From the NCBI GenBank assembly GCA_029844215.1, contig CM056726.1, positions 40,479,001 to 40,543,000 on the forward strand: a stretch of DNA of 64,000 bases, written 5' to 3'. Both the position numbers and the translations under genes were made by a program. The notes beneath the pieces are model-generated. The model had not been told where the DNA came from. It made no database searches and was given only the letters and a program-made list of their open reading frames with translations. Source of the stretch: Przewalskia tangutica (Eukaryota; Streptophyta; Magnoliopsida; Solanales; Solanaceae). Below, one piece after another: positions 23,058-36,299 of this stretch. Position 1 is the stretch's first letter. Each line of letters starts with the position of its first letter.

Positions 23058-23956
23058 TTCTTCCCCCCTTAGAAACATTCGTCCCCGAATGTTCTTAGTC
23101 GGTTGTCAAGCTATACAAACTCCGGCATAAACTCTAGGCTATGCCTATCAATCAAAACTGTACCAGACCAACGATGACACACATGGCCACCACAAAACAT
23201 ACGTGAACATAATAATGGACCTTCCGTCCGTGGTCCCTTCTCCCAAAACTCGAAGGTTACAGTCTTCTCAAACACGGGATCCTTAGAGGTTCCTTTCTTT
23301 CCTTACTTGTCATACTTTCTCGTACTTTCAAACTCATCTAGTACACGTACAAAATCTCAAATTTTGTTTCTCTTCTCCAATCCTTGGAGTTTCTATCCAA
23401 ACTTGGCCATATTGTTACTTACTTTCCCGTTAAGGCTCTTCTCGGTCCTTACGACCTAGTTCCGGTGGAACGCATCCACGAACTCGTACAACGATTAACT
23501 AAACTTGGGCCTAGAACCCTCGTGACCCTATCACATAGCGGTACCATTTCTAACTGACATCACCCCATTCATACTATCGGCTGACCCGAAATGAGTCCAT
23601 AACCCGACTCATCGTCACACTTAACTTCTCATTCTTAGTCTGCAATAAATTTTTCTCTTATCTCAAGGTACTTCTCACTCTATCCTCCCATTCACTAGAG
23701 GTTCGTCACATAAGCCAAAGTATTTCTACTGTACAATCTCCCCTATCGGTCTTACACTTATATGGGGTAATTACAACTTGTGAACTCTACACAACTATAG
23801 TCTCAGTTCACTTATCATTCTTGTCAACATTCATAACTTTTCACTTTACTAATCAAAGTATCCCTACCTCTGGGGTATTATCACTTTACAACTCTAGCAA
23901 CAAAGGGAAAACATATACGCTAAGGCAAAATTTGAATCTAACAATGCACGTATGAT
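23058..23956 (-). other. Filler and polypurine tract of element D
   Basis: No reading frame. At its left end, TTCTTCCCCCCTTAG on the plus strand is the polypurine tract on the element strand, next to the 3' LTR. At 23471-23535 the minus strand carries the block GGGTCACGAGGGTTCTAGG...ACGAGTTCGTGGATGC, also found in element 1 (1723-1790) and element C (54166-54235). Confidence 0.75.
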
Positions 23957-24806
23957 TCAAAAGAATCGAACTATACCTGTAACCCCGTGCGGTGTCGCTT
24001 CCTGATCCTGTCCAGTAGTCACGTCATCTCTGCGGTTCGAAGGACCGCCAGAACTATAAACTCCACCCTGACCTCCACCACGGCTGGCTAACATCTGAAC
24101 ACCCTGCCCTGGGGAACGCACAGCTGTGGAGGAAAGGGAATCAACCATCGGCCTCATAGGCTGAGCTACCTTACCGGTGCTCTTTCTAAAAGGACATACC
24201 CTCAGAATATGGCACGGACGGCCACAATAAAAACAAACACCTGTGCCATGACGACATTTCCCCAAATGACGCTTACTACAATGGAAACACTGAGGAATAA
24301 GTGGCCTCGACTGAGAAAATCCCCTGCTCCTTTGAGAACCTCGACCCCTGGAGCTCAGACCGGCTCCTAAATACCTTGTGGGATCAAATCTACCACCTGT
24401 GGGCTGCGGGGATATGTACTGAGTAGGCTGGGACGAATATCTCACTCGCTGCTGAGGCAGCTCGTCCAAAAACTCACCGGGATAACCAACCGATCTAGCC
24501 CTCTTACGCAGATCTCCGCCGCCTACTACCTCTGTACACACTGTCATCGGCGAATAACCTCATCCGATGAAACTGTAGCACAGCTATCTTGGTAAATAAC
24601 ATAATCGCTTCCCTCGCGACCTATAGTCTTCTCCTTAACGAAAGCTGGAGGCTCGTGTCTTTGAGGTCTCAAACTGGCGCGAAGAACTTCGCCGAGTGCG
24701 AACAACATCCAGGTATACCACGGGCATAAGCCCTATCAACTCTCTGAGTCTGACTAGTAGCTCCTGCTACTCCTTTGCCCTTCAGGCGGCTGTTTCTCCG
24801 AGGCAT
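23957..24806 (-). pseudogene. Element D gag, internally deleted
   Basis: The start is at the ATG whose first base is 24806 (MPRRNSRLKGKGVAGATS). The frame breaks after about 45 codons, and most of the capsid core is missing. An uninterrupted 196-codon frame, 24547 to 23957, holds the nucleocapsid region: a first CX2C finger (CFHCSKRHLGKC), a good CX2CX4HX4C knuckle (CFYCGRPCHILRVC) and a Gly/Ser/Arg-rich tail. In the family this binds element RNA. Loss of capsid means it cannot form particles by itself. Confidence 0.85.
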
Positions 24807-24996
24807 AATCAGAACACAAAATTACGTCAGAGAGGAATTATCTTACTAACACAGCTCTAGGGCACGATCTTAGAGTGAGAAGAATAGAAACCAACTCCTA
24901 AATGTCCTGTAGCCTCCTGTTTATGGGTGTGGCGCGCACACACCGATAATCAAGACTCTACTAGACACGGTCTGTAAACATTCCGAGGACTGACTA

Positions 24997-25007
24997 CTCT
25001 GATACCA
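24997..25007 (-). promoter_or_regulatory. Primer-binding site of element D
   Basis: On the minus strand TGGTATCAGAG, three bases after the 5' LTR end. It is complementary to initiator methionine tRNA. Confidence 0.9.
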
Positions 25008-25889
25008 CTCTGTCACGCCCCGAACCGGGCAGTGGCGGTGCCTATCTGGGCACCCTTCTACCTTAACAACACAAGTAAACTGCGGAATTTATAACACTCT
25101 TCTTTTTTTTTTAAAACCAACGTACGTGCAAGGGCAAAGCCGACAAGGCTGCCATATAATATACATAATAAAAGACACTACACTGTACATGAGTCCAATC
25201 CCACATATGAATACGCACTTAAGAGTTATATCAACTATGACGACAAGGCCCCGCTGCACTCCATAATCATATAAAGCCTGCATCGAAAGAACTTATACCA
25301 AAAAGATAACTCCCAACGTAAGGAGCTATCCAAAACTCGAAAGGTGGTCCTACACTGCCGATCACCAATCAGCGTACCTAAACTCATGCAGATGAACGCA
25401 GCCCGGCGAGGTCAAGACGAAGAATGTACAAGTATGTGAATGATGAAGTATCGTAATAAAATCATAACACTAAACAAAATAGAGACATGTCTGATAGCCA
25501 ACCTACAAGACATAACACATAAGCAACATATCAAGTCGTGACGCAGCCCTCAAAGTCACTACTCAAATATAACTATGGGTCTCACGCCCATAATATCAAT
25601 CATGCCCGTGGAATCCTTCCTCACTGCCGGCAGTCCATGATGTAATAACACCAATAAGGATACATGAACACCAAGTCCCACTTGTGTCCTAAATGCCTCG
25701 TGGTCTCATGCCCTAATCCCACATCGTAAAGCATGACCATGTGGTAACACAACCAAATCCGGGACATATATGATAATCAATTTACAACACATTGTGTCTT
25801 ACTAACAATGAGAGTAAACAGTAGTATCCTTACCATATAAAATAGGAAGCTCATGATCAAACAGGACCATCCGCCCGCAGTATCATTTA

Positions 25890-26090
25890 ACCATCCTACT
25901 CCTGGGACTATTTCACCCGCATAGGCCGCGTGGACCCGCGTGAGGTATTCCTCGCATGGGACTATTTCACCCGCATAAGCCCTTACGGACTCGCATGAGG
26001 TATTCCTCGCATAGGCTGGACCCGCCCGCATGGGACTATTTCACCCGCATAAGTCCTTACGGACCCGCATGAGGTATTCCTCGCATCGTG
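25890..26090 (-). repeat. GC-rich subrepeats in D 5' LTR
   Basis: The same unit as at 20314-20480, but one copy longer: an extra CATAAGTCCTTACGGACCC segment is present near 26048. This is a copy-number change between sister LTRs. Confidence 0.75.
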
Positions 26091-26185
26091 GGTAGCAATT
26101 CCACGGAATCTGCAAATGCCACAAACCCGGGGAATGACCCCGAAATGACTGATATACCAATAGCACACAACCGGCTATTTCCAGC

Positions 26186-26370
26186 ACACATAGGCAGTTC
26201 TCAACTAAACAAGCCAAAGTACTTATCAAGGCACACATAAAATAATTCTCAATTAATCAAGCCAAAGTACTTATCAAGGCACACTTAGACAAATTCTCAA
26301 TTTATCAAGCCAAAGTACTAATCAAGGCACACTTAGACAAATTCTCAATTTATAAAGCCAAAGTACTACG
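26186..26370 (-). repeat. About 47-bp tandem repeat, four copies, D 5' LTR
   Basis: Sister of the array at 20575-20757. Confidence 0.85.
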
Positions 26371-28674
26371 TACGTACATTCTTTTCAAGAGACTCCTTTT
26401 TATGTAAAATCCCAAGATACTAACACCCGTAGTATCAAGGCGTGTCTATTCTTCAAAGTAAGTTACTATACTTTTTGAAACTCATTTCGAAGCTTGAAAC
26501 CAAGTAACTTCAAATTTTCACAAACTAGGCAATTTATGCCGATTAATCAAAATAGACAACTTTCTAAACCTTCCATAAAGCCGTTATAACCAACTTCCTA
26601 TAAAGCCGTTATAACCCTTTATGGTTTTAGACCTATCCATTCCTTTTATAACCAAGAGACTTATACTATTAAAACCAAGTATCACATACTTACAATTCAA
26701 GTTCTCAACTTTCAAAACACTTCAAGTCTCTTAATATATAGAAAACAAGTTTCTTCTACTTTTAAACCTCAAGTAACTCACTCCTTTAAAACAAGTTACT
26801 TCTCTTAAATCATGTCATTTCTCCTCTTTTAAAACAATTAAGTAAATCACTCCTTTGACTCCCCTAAAGTCATTATAATGACCTTTAGGATTTTGGGACT
26901 AAGGCACTAGCCCAAAAGATTTGGGAACCACTTCCTTTTCAAGACTCTATGTACTTTAAGTAAAATACTTTCACTTTTAAGAATCCAACTTCACTAAGGC
27001 AATGGATTATACAACTTACAATTTAAACATCAAAGTACAATCAAAGGAAGTACATAGAACAAATTCTACATTAGGCAATCCAAATACAACCAAGGAATGA
27101 ATCATTTAAGGAGTAGGACATACTTTCTTTATCTTAAGGAATCATGCTAGAAGAGGAGATAGTTCACATACCTTTTCGGCTAAATCCACAAGCTAAGCCG
27201 AATACGCCGTACGTAGAAGTGTCAACCTATAATGGTCACAACAAGACTATCAACTTTTAGTCTCTAACGTAGAATAATACTAAGTATACGGTCTCTAATT
27301 CTACGGAAAATTGGGCAGCACTTCCTTTGTTTCTACTCACTTTGTCACCTTTTTCAAGGCCGAATACAATAACCAACAAGCCACATTTAAGGCTCAAAAC
27401 AACAACCAAACAAAGGGGATTACACGCCTTACAATACGTGTAAAATTCCGCCCCACAATTCATACCATGTAGTTTAAAACTCCAAGCCATTCTCGGCCAA
27501 CTACATACTAACAATTCAAAGTCTTTTCCAATCCTTTTAAAATTCCAAGTTCTAAGGTCTAACATGTTATATAGTTATAAGCCACTTCAACAACTACAAT
27601 TTCCTTCCTACACAACATGCGACGACTTAAACGAATAATCAACTTGAATTATAGTCTTAAGGCTATAACATGCTAGTTTTCGGATTTAGGGTTCCAATAG
27701 CCAATACACTAATCCAACTACATAATATACATCTCATGCTTGCTAATAACCATAGCTACAACAATAAGTAAACTTAATTGCTAAAACGACAAAATTTATA
27801 CCTTTCCAAGCCCTTAAAATTTCCAAGAATCAAAGTCGCGCCTTAGCAATTCTTAGCTCCTTTCCTTAAGTTCCAATCCGCTCCAAGCACTCCTTAGAGG
27901 CCTATGAAGAACCCATCTTCAAGTTCCAACCTCAAAGTTGAAGAACTCTTTAAGTTTCCGCCTTGCGACTAATACGAAAATGTCGTTTTTCCGCAATCTT
28001 TCTATTGAGATATCCTTACAACACTCTTAGGAACCTTGGGTTTAAGTCTTGTGGCTAATGGACAACATTTGCAAAAATTTTGTGTGAAAAGCTCCTCAAA
28101 GCCGAGAGCACAAGTTCTTGCACAAGACTAGTTCTTGAAAAATTTCACTAAGTGTAGAATGCTCAAGTCTTGCTACTAGTAGTATACTTATAACACAATG
28201 GAGGGCTTGGATAATAACACTTGTTAAAATTGGAGGGAAGAGATCAAGCCAAATGGCTCTTGACTTGGTCAACTATGTCAAGCTCTAGCAAGACTAATCT
28301 TTTACCTTGGTCAATGACCATTATGCCCTTGCATAAATTCGACCAAGCCATGTGGGAGGGGTGCCACGTGTCGCCCTCTCATTCGTCCACAAAAAATCCG
28401 TAACCCTCATGGGCCCCGCAAAACGTAAAATTCCTCGGGTGGGCCCCACGTGACCAAATCCGAAAAAATAGATTTCCATAAAGTTAAGAGTTCCTTACTC
28501 TTCAAATAATGTATTTTGAGAATCCAATTCTCAACAACGAACATTTTTCCTTTCCGACGTCCGGAAGATTTTCCGTCGGAAAAACAATTCTTCCTTTCGT
28601 ACTAATTTCCAAGTCTTGATTCCTTACGTACATTCTCTTTTACATGTCTTGGACTTACGGGGTGTAACAGAGAA

Positions 28675-28995
28675 GTTATCCTTACTTCTAATATAATTCT
28701 TAATAGAGTCCCACATAAGGGTAAGGACAAAACTCCATATGAGTCATGGAAGGGAAAAAAATCCATCTACAAATATCTGAAGGTGTGGGGTTGATTGGCA
28801 AAAGTTGAAGTATCTAAGCCAAATCAGGTCAAGATTGGACCTAAGACTGTAGATTGTATTTTCCCCGGATATGCAAATAACAGTAGTGCTTATCGTTTTT
28901 TAGTGCATAAGTCATATGTACCAGATATCCATGGGGGTACGATCATGGAACCAATGGATGCCCAATTCTTTGAGGATACTTTTATTAGAAAGTAA
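28675..28995 (+). pseudogene. Copia-2 integrase, C-terminal part
   Basis: It continues the integrase after the D insertion: ILNRVPHKGKDKTPYESW, KYLKVWG, a stop near 28794, then KIGPKTVDCIFPGYANNSSA, and ends at a stop by 28995. This is the usual region between the integrase core and reverse transcriptase. Confidence 0.85.
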
Positions 28996-30745
28996 AGAGA
29001 CATAACCTCTCGCAAACGAAGTTATGAACAAAGCTCTCAGGAACCAGGAGTCATTGACTGCCCTGGTCTAGATGGTTCATATCTGGTGGACTCCGAAGTG
29101 GCTGAATATCCGAAATCTAGTGTTCCAGATTCTCAAAACTTGGAGACTCCAGAGATGGAACCAAGATGAAGTAAAAGGGCCAGGAAGGATAAACCCTTCG
29201 GTCCTAACTTTGTAGCTTATATGGTTGATAACGAACCAATGATAATTGTTAACTCCAGAGGCACCTCTCTGGAAAGAAGCTATTGAGAGTAAAATAGACT
29301 CGATCTTGAAAAACCATACTTGGGACTTGGTTGATCTTCCTCCGGGAAATAAACCGTTGGGTTGTAAATGGATACTCAAACGGAAGTATAAAGAAGATGG
29401 GTCTATAGATAAGTACAAGGCCAGGTTGGTAGTCAAGGGCTATCGACAGAAGGAAGGTCTTGACTATTTTGACACATACTCCCCGGTGTCTAGAATAACA
29501 TCCATACGAGTATTCAATGGGATCGCAGTGTTGCATGACCTTGAGATACATCAAATAGATGTCAAAACAGCCTTTCTAAATAGTGATTTGGAAGAAGAAA
29601 TTTATATGGAACAACCTAAGGGGTATGTGGTTTAATGGCAAGAGAAGAAAGTCTGTCGACTTGTCAAATCTCTATACGGGCAGAAATAGGCCCCGCAATG
29701 GCATAGATTTTTTGATAGAACTCTATTATCGAATGGTTTCTCCATTAATGAGTGTGTCAAATATGTCTACATTAAAGGTAATTCGAACTCGTTCGACATG
29801 ATATGCCTTTACGTAGATGATATGTTAATCACAACGAGTAGTCCTAGTTTGATCCTAGAGACTAAGAATATATTGAAAAAATGTTTCGAGAAGAACGATA
29901 TGGGTATTGCATATGTCATCTTAGGGATCAAGGTCTCTAAGACGTCTGACGAACTGGTCTTATCTCAGTCTCACTACATCAAGGATGTGTTGAGAAAGTT
30001 TGAGATGTTCGACAGTTCGCCGATAAAGTCACCACTGGATATGAATCAGAAAATTGATAAAAATAGTAGTGCGCCCGTATGCTAGGAGCGATATACGCAG
30101 GTGATTGATAGTTTGATGTATATCACATACTGTACTCGACATGATATCACTTATGCAGTGAATAGTTTGGCTAGGTTCACCCGTAATCCAAGTGATGATC
30201 ACTGGAAAGTGTTGAGTCGGGTACTACGATACCTAAAATACATGCAAAACTACGGGTTGCACTATTCGAGATATTCAATTGTACTAGAGGGGTACAGTGA
30301 TGCAAACTGGATATCTGATATATAGAATGCCAAGTCTACCAGTGGGTATATATTTACAATTGCTGGTGGGGCTGTGTCCTGGAAATCCTCTAAGCAAACT
30401 TGCATCGCCCGATCCACGATAGAATCAGAGTTCATTGCTTTAGACAAAGCAGGAGAAAAAGCTGAATGGCTTCATGACTTCTTAGAGGATATCCCTTGTT
30501 GGGATAAACCCGTACCTTCTATAATGATCCACTGCGACAGCCAATCGGCTCTAGGATGGGCACAAAGTTCTATGTACAACGACAAATCTCGTCATATTCG
30601 ACAGAGACATAAGATCATTCATCAGCTGATCACCATGGGTATTATTTCCATTGATTATGTAAATCAAAGGAAAACATAGCAGACCCTTTGACTAAGGGCA
30701 TACCCAGAGATCAGATGTTCTGTATGTCTAGGGGAATGGGCTTAA
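28996..30745 (+). pseudogene. Copia-2 reverse transcriptase and RNase H, broken
   Basis: The reverse transcriptase segment at 29246-29635 shows HTWDLVDLPPGNKPLGCKW, KARLVVKGY and QIDVKTAFLNSDLEEEIYM. It stops at the codon after KGYVV, continues in other frames, and reaches CLYVDDMLIT at about 29806. RNase H follows in pieces (YSDANW, SWKSSKQTCIARSTIESEF, HCDSQSALGWAQ). There are at least five stops or frameshifts. The order integrase then reverse transcriptase confirms Copia. Confidence 0.9.
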
Positions 30746-31381
30746 AACACAAACAATAAGGATTGATACAGTGATAACCCAACCTTACTGACTAGAGATC
30801 CAGAAAGTAGGTTCAATAGAAAAACTAAGTTGTAAAGGTTTAGTTCAGTGCTTCGGTGAAAGCAAGATCACTTCGGGTTATGATTTCATAAGAAACATAA
30901 ACAAAGTCGTTCCCGCGATAGACGTTAAGTGCTATCTGCAGTGTGGGTAGAGGTTAAGTTTCCAAAATCTGTAATGATCTTCAACGGTTGAGGTTAGGTT
31001 TGGGAAAACTTTTAATGGTTCCTAACTCTTGTGAAATGGGGTATAATAGGATATCTTGTAGGAGACCAGATATTTAAGTGCGAGGACAGGCCACCTCAAA
31101 TGAACGCACTTAAGAATCCAAAAGTGTCCATGGCCACAACGGACAAAACATTAAGAAAAACAGAGTAAGAGAAGTTGTTGTGTTGGTTTCGTTGACTTGG
31201 CTTACACTAAACACTGACTGTTCAAGACATCATATTCACCGCGCAGTAATTAAGTCCGATGGTATTCAACTAAGGAAGGTTCAAAGTGGAAACTACATCT
31301 CCTGATGCAATATCGGTTCGCTGAAAGATTGCTGGAAATAGGCACCTTGTGAGTGCGCTAAAATCTCTTTCAAGAGGAGAT
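30746..31381 (+). other. Copia-2 3' untranslated region with polypurine tract
   Basis: No reading frame. It ends in AAGAGGAGA (31372-31380), a polypurine tract one base before the 3' LTR start at 31382. Confidence 0.7.
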
Positions 31382-31626
31382 TGTTGAAAATTTATTAATG
31401 TGGAATAAAGTTTATCCCATTATTTATGACTCGAACAATTAGGGCCCCGCACGTCAGAAACGTAGTTTCCACACACGTGCACACGTTGTACCAATGATCA
31501 TAAATTTCATTAGTGAAAGAGATATTGGTACGTAAGTAAAGTATTTGACACATAGAATGATGGACGGACAATGGCCAAATGACAATTGGTCCACGTTGGT
31601 AAATGAAGGAACAAAAATAATTGAAG
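31382..31626 (+). repeat. 3' LTR of Copia-2, truncated
   Basis: Matches 16351-16600 with scattered substitutions, then stops matching near 31612-31626, where Tat-type LTR sequence begins. The loss starts just before the GC-rich block of the 5' LTR. Confidence 0.8.
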
Positions 31627-32274
31627 TGTTTATCTAAAATTCAGTTATATCCGAACTATTCTCGAGCCGAATTTACTCCTAGCCCTCGACTACAAGAGCT
31701 TCATTGGCTACTAAGGCATCTTAGCTGAAGTCGTTAGTTAGAGGTACGAATGAGACCCACTCAGATGCGGACGCCTTAACGACCAAGTCAAAAGGGTCTC
31801 TAGACCCCTATGAGCGGTAACGACTAACAACAGCTGAAAGCAATTACCATTATTCGATTAAGAGGAGTAGAGGGTGAGACAATCGGCACCACCTCCCTCA
31901 TGGTCGGCCATTGAACTTAATGGGTTACTTGATGGCTAATATGAGGGGGCACGTTTGTACATTTTTTCTTCATTTTTGTATTATAAATAGGAATATTCTT
32001 TTGTATATAACACACACAACCAATCAAACAAATCAAATTTTATCTTTTATCCTTACTTTATCATTTATCTTTATTGTACTCAGTTGCATTCAGGCTTTCT
32101 TACCTCTTAGTTCACTAGTAACACTTTCCTAAAGCTTTTTGGAGTAGTTGGTGAACCCATTGCTAAAAATTAGAGTTCTGTTTCCAACCTGAATTGCTTG
32201 AGTTAAGGAATTAATATGTCTTCCAATTCGATCAGCCGATACAACGACAGAAGGCAGAATTCGGGGCGCGAACA
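31627..32274 (+). repeat. 5' LTR of Tat-type element
   Basis: TGTTTATCTAAAATTC to GGGGCGCGAACA, about 648 bp. A leader-like stretch with CACACAACCAATC starts near 32010. TTTGGCACCCCCAGTGGGAT follows from 32277, a GGCRCSCCCAGTGGGA-like sequence typical downstream of Tat LTRs. No sister LTR is in the window to confirm the ends. Confidence 0.55.
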
Positions 32275-35200
32275 AATTTGGCACCCCCAGTGGGATCATA
32301 GGTGAATTAATAGCAAGTTTGATTCTCCAGGTCAGGATTATTCTTGACGTATGCACCTAAGGTTCGATAAGAAAATAAACCTTGAGTCCAGTCCACATCC
32401 TTAGAAAATCCTCCCAGAAGGAACAACGAACCAACATCCTCCTCGGATATGCCTACATCAGTTGATACTTGATACCCCTCCACTTCATTCATCAACCCAA
32501 GATGTGGAAGACTCCAGTCAATCTAAAGGTCCAACCATAATAACCACGTCTTTCATTAGACAACAGATCGACTTGGGCATCCACGACATTATGTACCAAG
32601 TTTCTATATAATTGGCTGACATTATGAAGCCTATGGTACATAATAAGGTTCAGCAATCGAGGGAGATGGAAACCAGCCGAATGCACCCAGGAGAATGCTC
32701 GGCTAGTTTTGTCATCCCTCTGACGAGCGGTGTTGTTCAAAGATGAGATGACTCCGTGATTGTTCTCACCGCACGCGTCAGCCATCGCTGTCACTCAAAG
32801 TGCATAATAGCACACCTAGGAATACAAGCCCAATCACCTGGCAACCAGCATACTGCATGGTCGCCGCCGAACCTTAGGGGGTAAATATGCCACCTGACCA
32901 AGAAAGTCTGTAGTATGGGCAAATAAACATGGCTCGGAGTCTAGTTCAGGCTCTAGGACACTTTGGATTGCCTCCCGTTATGCCATATGTTTCTATAAAT
33001 GGCCTTAGGATGTAGGAAAGATAGTGTTGGCTAGCCGAATTGGCAGCTGTCGACCCCCGACTATGACTTAGCTCGGCTATCTGGTGACGTTGTTTACAGT
33101 GGGTTACCATTCCAACTGTCATTGCTGGTACCCAATCCATACCTTCTAGGAAGCGTAAACTTTCTAAGAACGGCTGACGTCCGATGAGAGCAGCCATGGA
33201 ATACTGTTCCACCTTATCCCTAGGCTCCGTTAGCTATTTTAAGAGCTCAGGTTATAGGCTTTAGTGGTTAAACCCAACAGTAGCAATAGGGCATTACCCC
33301 ACCTACTAGTATTGGCCAGCAGACCACCTACAACCTTCAAAACTCTATCTAACAATGTGCAGAATTGAGGTCGTCAGTGCAAAATTACTACCAATCGAAT
33401 ACAGTAATCGGCAGGGGACGTCACAACTGAAAAACCCAAAAATCATTTCTAACACCATGCAAATGTACTTTGGCATCCAACTGAAACCTTTGGACATGAC
33501 TGTTTATAAGAAGCCTTACCCTGATTGGATAGATCAGATAGCACATTTGGTAAGAGGCTTCAAAACACCAGAGTTTTCCAACTTCTCCGGCGATGACGAC
33601 AAATCGACTATCGAGCATATCGGTAGATTCACCGCTCAATGCGGCGAGGTTGGACAGAATGAGTATCACAAGTTGCAGTTATTCCTTCTCTCTGACGGGA
33701 ACAACCTTTGAATGGTACGCCTCTTTGGCTCCTGATTTCATATAGAGCTGGGCTGACATGGAGGGTTGCTTTTCATGATAAGTTCTATTGGCCCTAACCT
33801 CAAGCAACATGTCGATGAATCGGCTACAGATTTTATCGATTGATTCAGAAAGAAGGTTGGAAAATGCATCGTACACTTCCCCGAATATGAGTGTGCCCAC
33901 ATGATAATCAACAACATGCACCCTCAGTTAAAGGAGAAGTTTGGGATAATCCTCCTTTGACCTTGAGCCAGTTAAACGAAAAGTCTAGCCAAATAGAGCA
34001 GTACGTCCAGGAGAAGGAGCGTAGAAGAGCCACCCGAAATCGAGGCTCCCACTTGGTATCCATCATTGAAGCGGAGAGTCTGATTTAGAGTCAGCCGATT
34101 GCATGACAGATGCAATGGTGGCCAAGATTGTTAAGCATAAGGTTTACTCTTGCCCAGCCTTGAAAGTCGCCAAAGGAAAGAAAACAAGTTCATCCGATGA
34201 CCAGGTCGGTTAGTTGTTTGATATCACGAAAGTAGATCAGATCTTTTATCATCTGCTCAAAGATAAGCACATTCGGCTGCTTGATGGTCATAGGATCCCG
34301 CCTGCCGAGGAACTCAAAGATAAGAAGTACTACAAGTAGCATAATTCATACAATCACTCTACTTCTATCTATGTAGTCTTCAGGAAGGCGATCCAAAATG
34401 GCATCAAAGAGGGGAGGTTCAAGCTAGCCGACAAAATCATGGCTGGAATGTCTATTGATACTGACCCTTTTCCTGCGGTACCAATATCTATGGTATCTTT
34501 TGCTAAACTCAATGAGTCAAGGGACGCTAAAGGCAAATATCTGATGAGAAGTGTTTGGTTCTAAAGAAACCTACCAAATGGGAGAAGGCCATAAATACCT
34601 ATGTGTTCAATCGGTTAGGCAGCCTATATGACATTCGTGATAACAGGAAGTTAGCTAGAAACAATTTGCATGGCCGCCATACATACCCAAGGGACTTCGA
34701 ACAAGAACTTCAAGAACAGACCATAAGGTTCAGAATGGTCCCTATTGACGTCAAGCGTAGGCCTGGGGGGAAAGTATGGATGCCAACCAATTGGCAGTCG
34801 AGCATGCCTGTAATAGATGAAGAACCACTCCCTAAAACCAAACAAAGGGTGGTCGAGTTTAATGTAAACGATGGTTTCATCTTTACACATCACGATGAAA
34901 AATAAGAACCAGGCGAGACCCCAGAGAATGATTAAACCAACCGCCAACACATAAGAATGGAAATAGTTTGTCAATCAGACTTCTGGAAAGAAAGAGGCAT
35001 CACCGAGAGTCACATCCAGAACTCAAAAAAGAATGATGCAACGTGCCAAGGCCTTGCGTAAGATGAAACATACATTGTATCTAATTTTCAACACCAAGGC
35101 AACAAAAAATCAGGAGATTCTTGAGTCTGTCGTAGCCGAGGCTATCAAGCGGGCAATCAACTCAGTTGTTTCAGGGGTAATTACACTTGAAGGAGAAACG

Positions 35201-36165
35201 TCGGGTCAACTAAAACTGGATGAATAACCTACTGACAACACGATAGAGGAACCCCAGAAAGAGAACGTGGTCCTGGATGGACCTCTAACCGAGGCAATCC
35301 CATAGATCATGCAGGGGGTTCAATCAGAAGATCTGTAGCCGATCCCCATTTATCTCTAAGAAATTGAAGATATAAGCTTCTGTCCAGCCGAATTGGATGA
35401 AGAATGAGGCTCCATCCTCGATTTATTTGGACATGACTTGGTTGAAGAGATGTGGGCAGACATTGAAATGGTCAGCCTAATCCCATGTGAATTCTGGGCC
35501 AGTCGCTTCTTGCTGGATAGCCTAGAAGGTGATGTTTGCGTGGAATACGCAGAATGGGAAACAATAGATGATACCACGACTAGGGACACGATAAGCACCA
35601 TATTTGGCACACCTACAAAATATATGGTTAAACACATCAAACCCCTTTTATCAAGGCTTACATTAACGACAAAATGATCGGTCGGGTGTTTGTCGATAAT
35701 GGGGTTGTGCTGAATGTGATTCCACTGCTCACCTTGAAGGATTTTAATAAAAAAAAGGAGGTCCTCATCCCACCTAACATGAATATGGCTAGCTTTATGA
35801 AAGAAGCCTCTGAAGCACTGGGGATCCTAGAGGCAGAAATCATTGTAGGTCCTAAAACGGTCAAGTATACCTTCTTTATATTAGATGACAAGTCATCCTA
35901 TACCATTCTGCTTGGCAGGGAACGTATTTATACCAACTGATGCCTTCCTTCTACCATGCATCAAAAGCTCATCTTTTGGTCATCAAATTGAGAAAGACCC
36001 TCCGTAGCGAACCCACAGATTGTCGGCAATACGAATCAAGCGATAATTATGCATCAAAAGATAAAAGGGTGGACATATTTGAAGAAACATTACCCATCAC
36101 TCTTTGGGAATACATAAGTAATCGATGGCCACATACCGACTGGCTGATCACAAAAAAAGATTAAT
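32275..36165 (+). pseudogene. Tat-type gag and protease, heavily degenerate
   Basis: Recognisable pieces are MARSLVQALGHFGLPPVMPY at 32929, a gag core at 33355-33711 (QLKPLDMTVYKKPYPDWID, TPEFSNFSGDDDKSTIEHIG), a segment at 34555-34905 (KAINTYVFNRLGSLYDIRDN), and a protease-like domain at 35674-35940. The protease-like domain reads GRVFVDNGVVLNVIPLLTL, with DNG at the active-site position as in Tat-type proteases. Stops and shifts occur every few hundred bases. There is no zinc knuckle or reverse transcriptase. Short minus-strand frames across the same stretch are shadows. Confidence 0.75.
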
Positions 36166-36299
36166 TTCCCTTCGATTTGGGGAAGGGTGCTGGTAAACGA
36201 TAGCCACAAACCGGTTGCCTAGTCTCAATAACAGACCCTTCGATTTAGGGTTGACACAGATAAAAAAGCCAAATTGGTCGGCCATGAACTCATCTAAGA

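Larger units (their letters stand above)
19422..28669 (-). mobile_element. Element D: pol-less Ty3/Gypsy element inside Copia-2
   Basis: Minus strand. The 5' LTR is 25011-28669, the primer site 24997-25007, gag 23957-24806, then filler, a polypurine tract and the 3' LTR 19422-23057. The GAGAA duplication at 19417-19421 and 28670-28674 is exact, and removing the element rejoins the Copia-2 integrase frame. There is no protease, reverse transcriptase, RNase H or integrase. The internal region is under 2 kb. The LTRs are nearly identical over long AT-rich stretches, which suggests recent insertion. Confidence 0.95.
25011..28669 (-). repeat. 5' LTR of element D
   Basis: 3659 bp, paired with 19422-23057. 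The right two-thirds is almost identical to the other copy. Differences and small indels cluster in the GC-rich left part (25020-25780). Confidence 0.95.
16351..31626 (+). mobile_element. Copia-2: old Ty1/Copia element split by element D
   Basis: A 5' LTR (16351), degenerate gag, protease and the N-terminal part of integrase run to 19421. Element D is inserted there, and the rest of integrase, reverse transcriptase and RNase H resumes at 28675. A 3' LTR starts at 31382 but is truncated. The gag and RNase H sequence style recalls the Tork/TNT1-94-like Copia group. Many stops and frameshifts make it clearly old. A target duplication cannot be tested because the right end is missing. Confidence 0.9.

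Noticed and set aside
29077..29554. Minus-strand frames of about 100-119 codons
   Set aside because: They are shadows of the Copia-2 reverse transcriptase on the plus strand.
32129..33212. Four minus-strand frames before the Tat gag core
   Set aside because: They are shadows of the LTR, leader and plus-strand gag region, which shows MARSLVQALGHFG at 32929.
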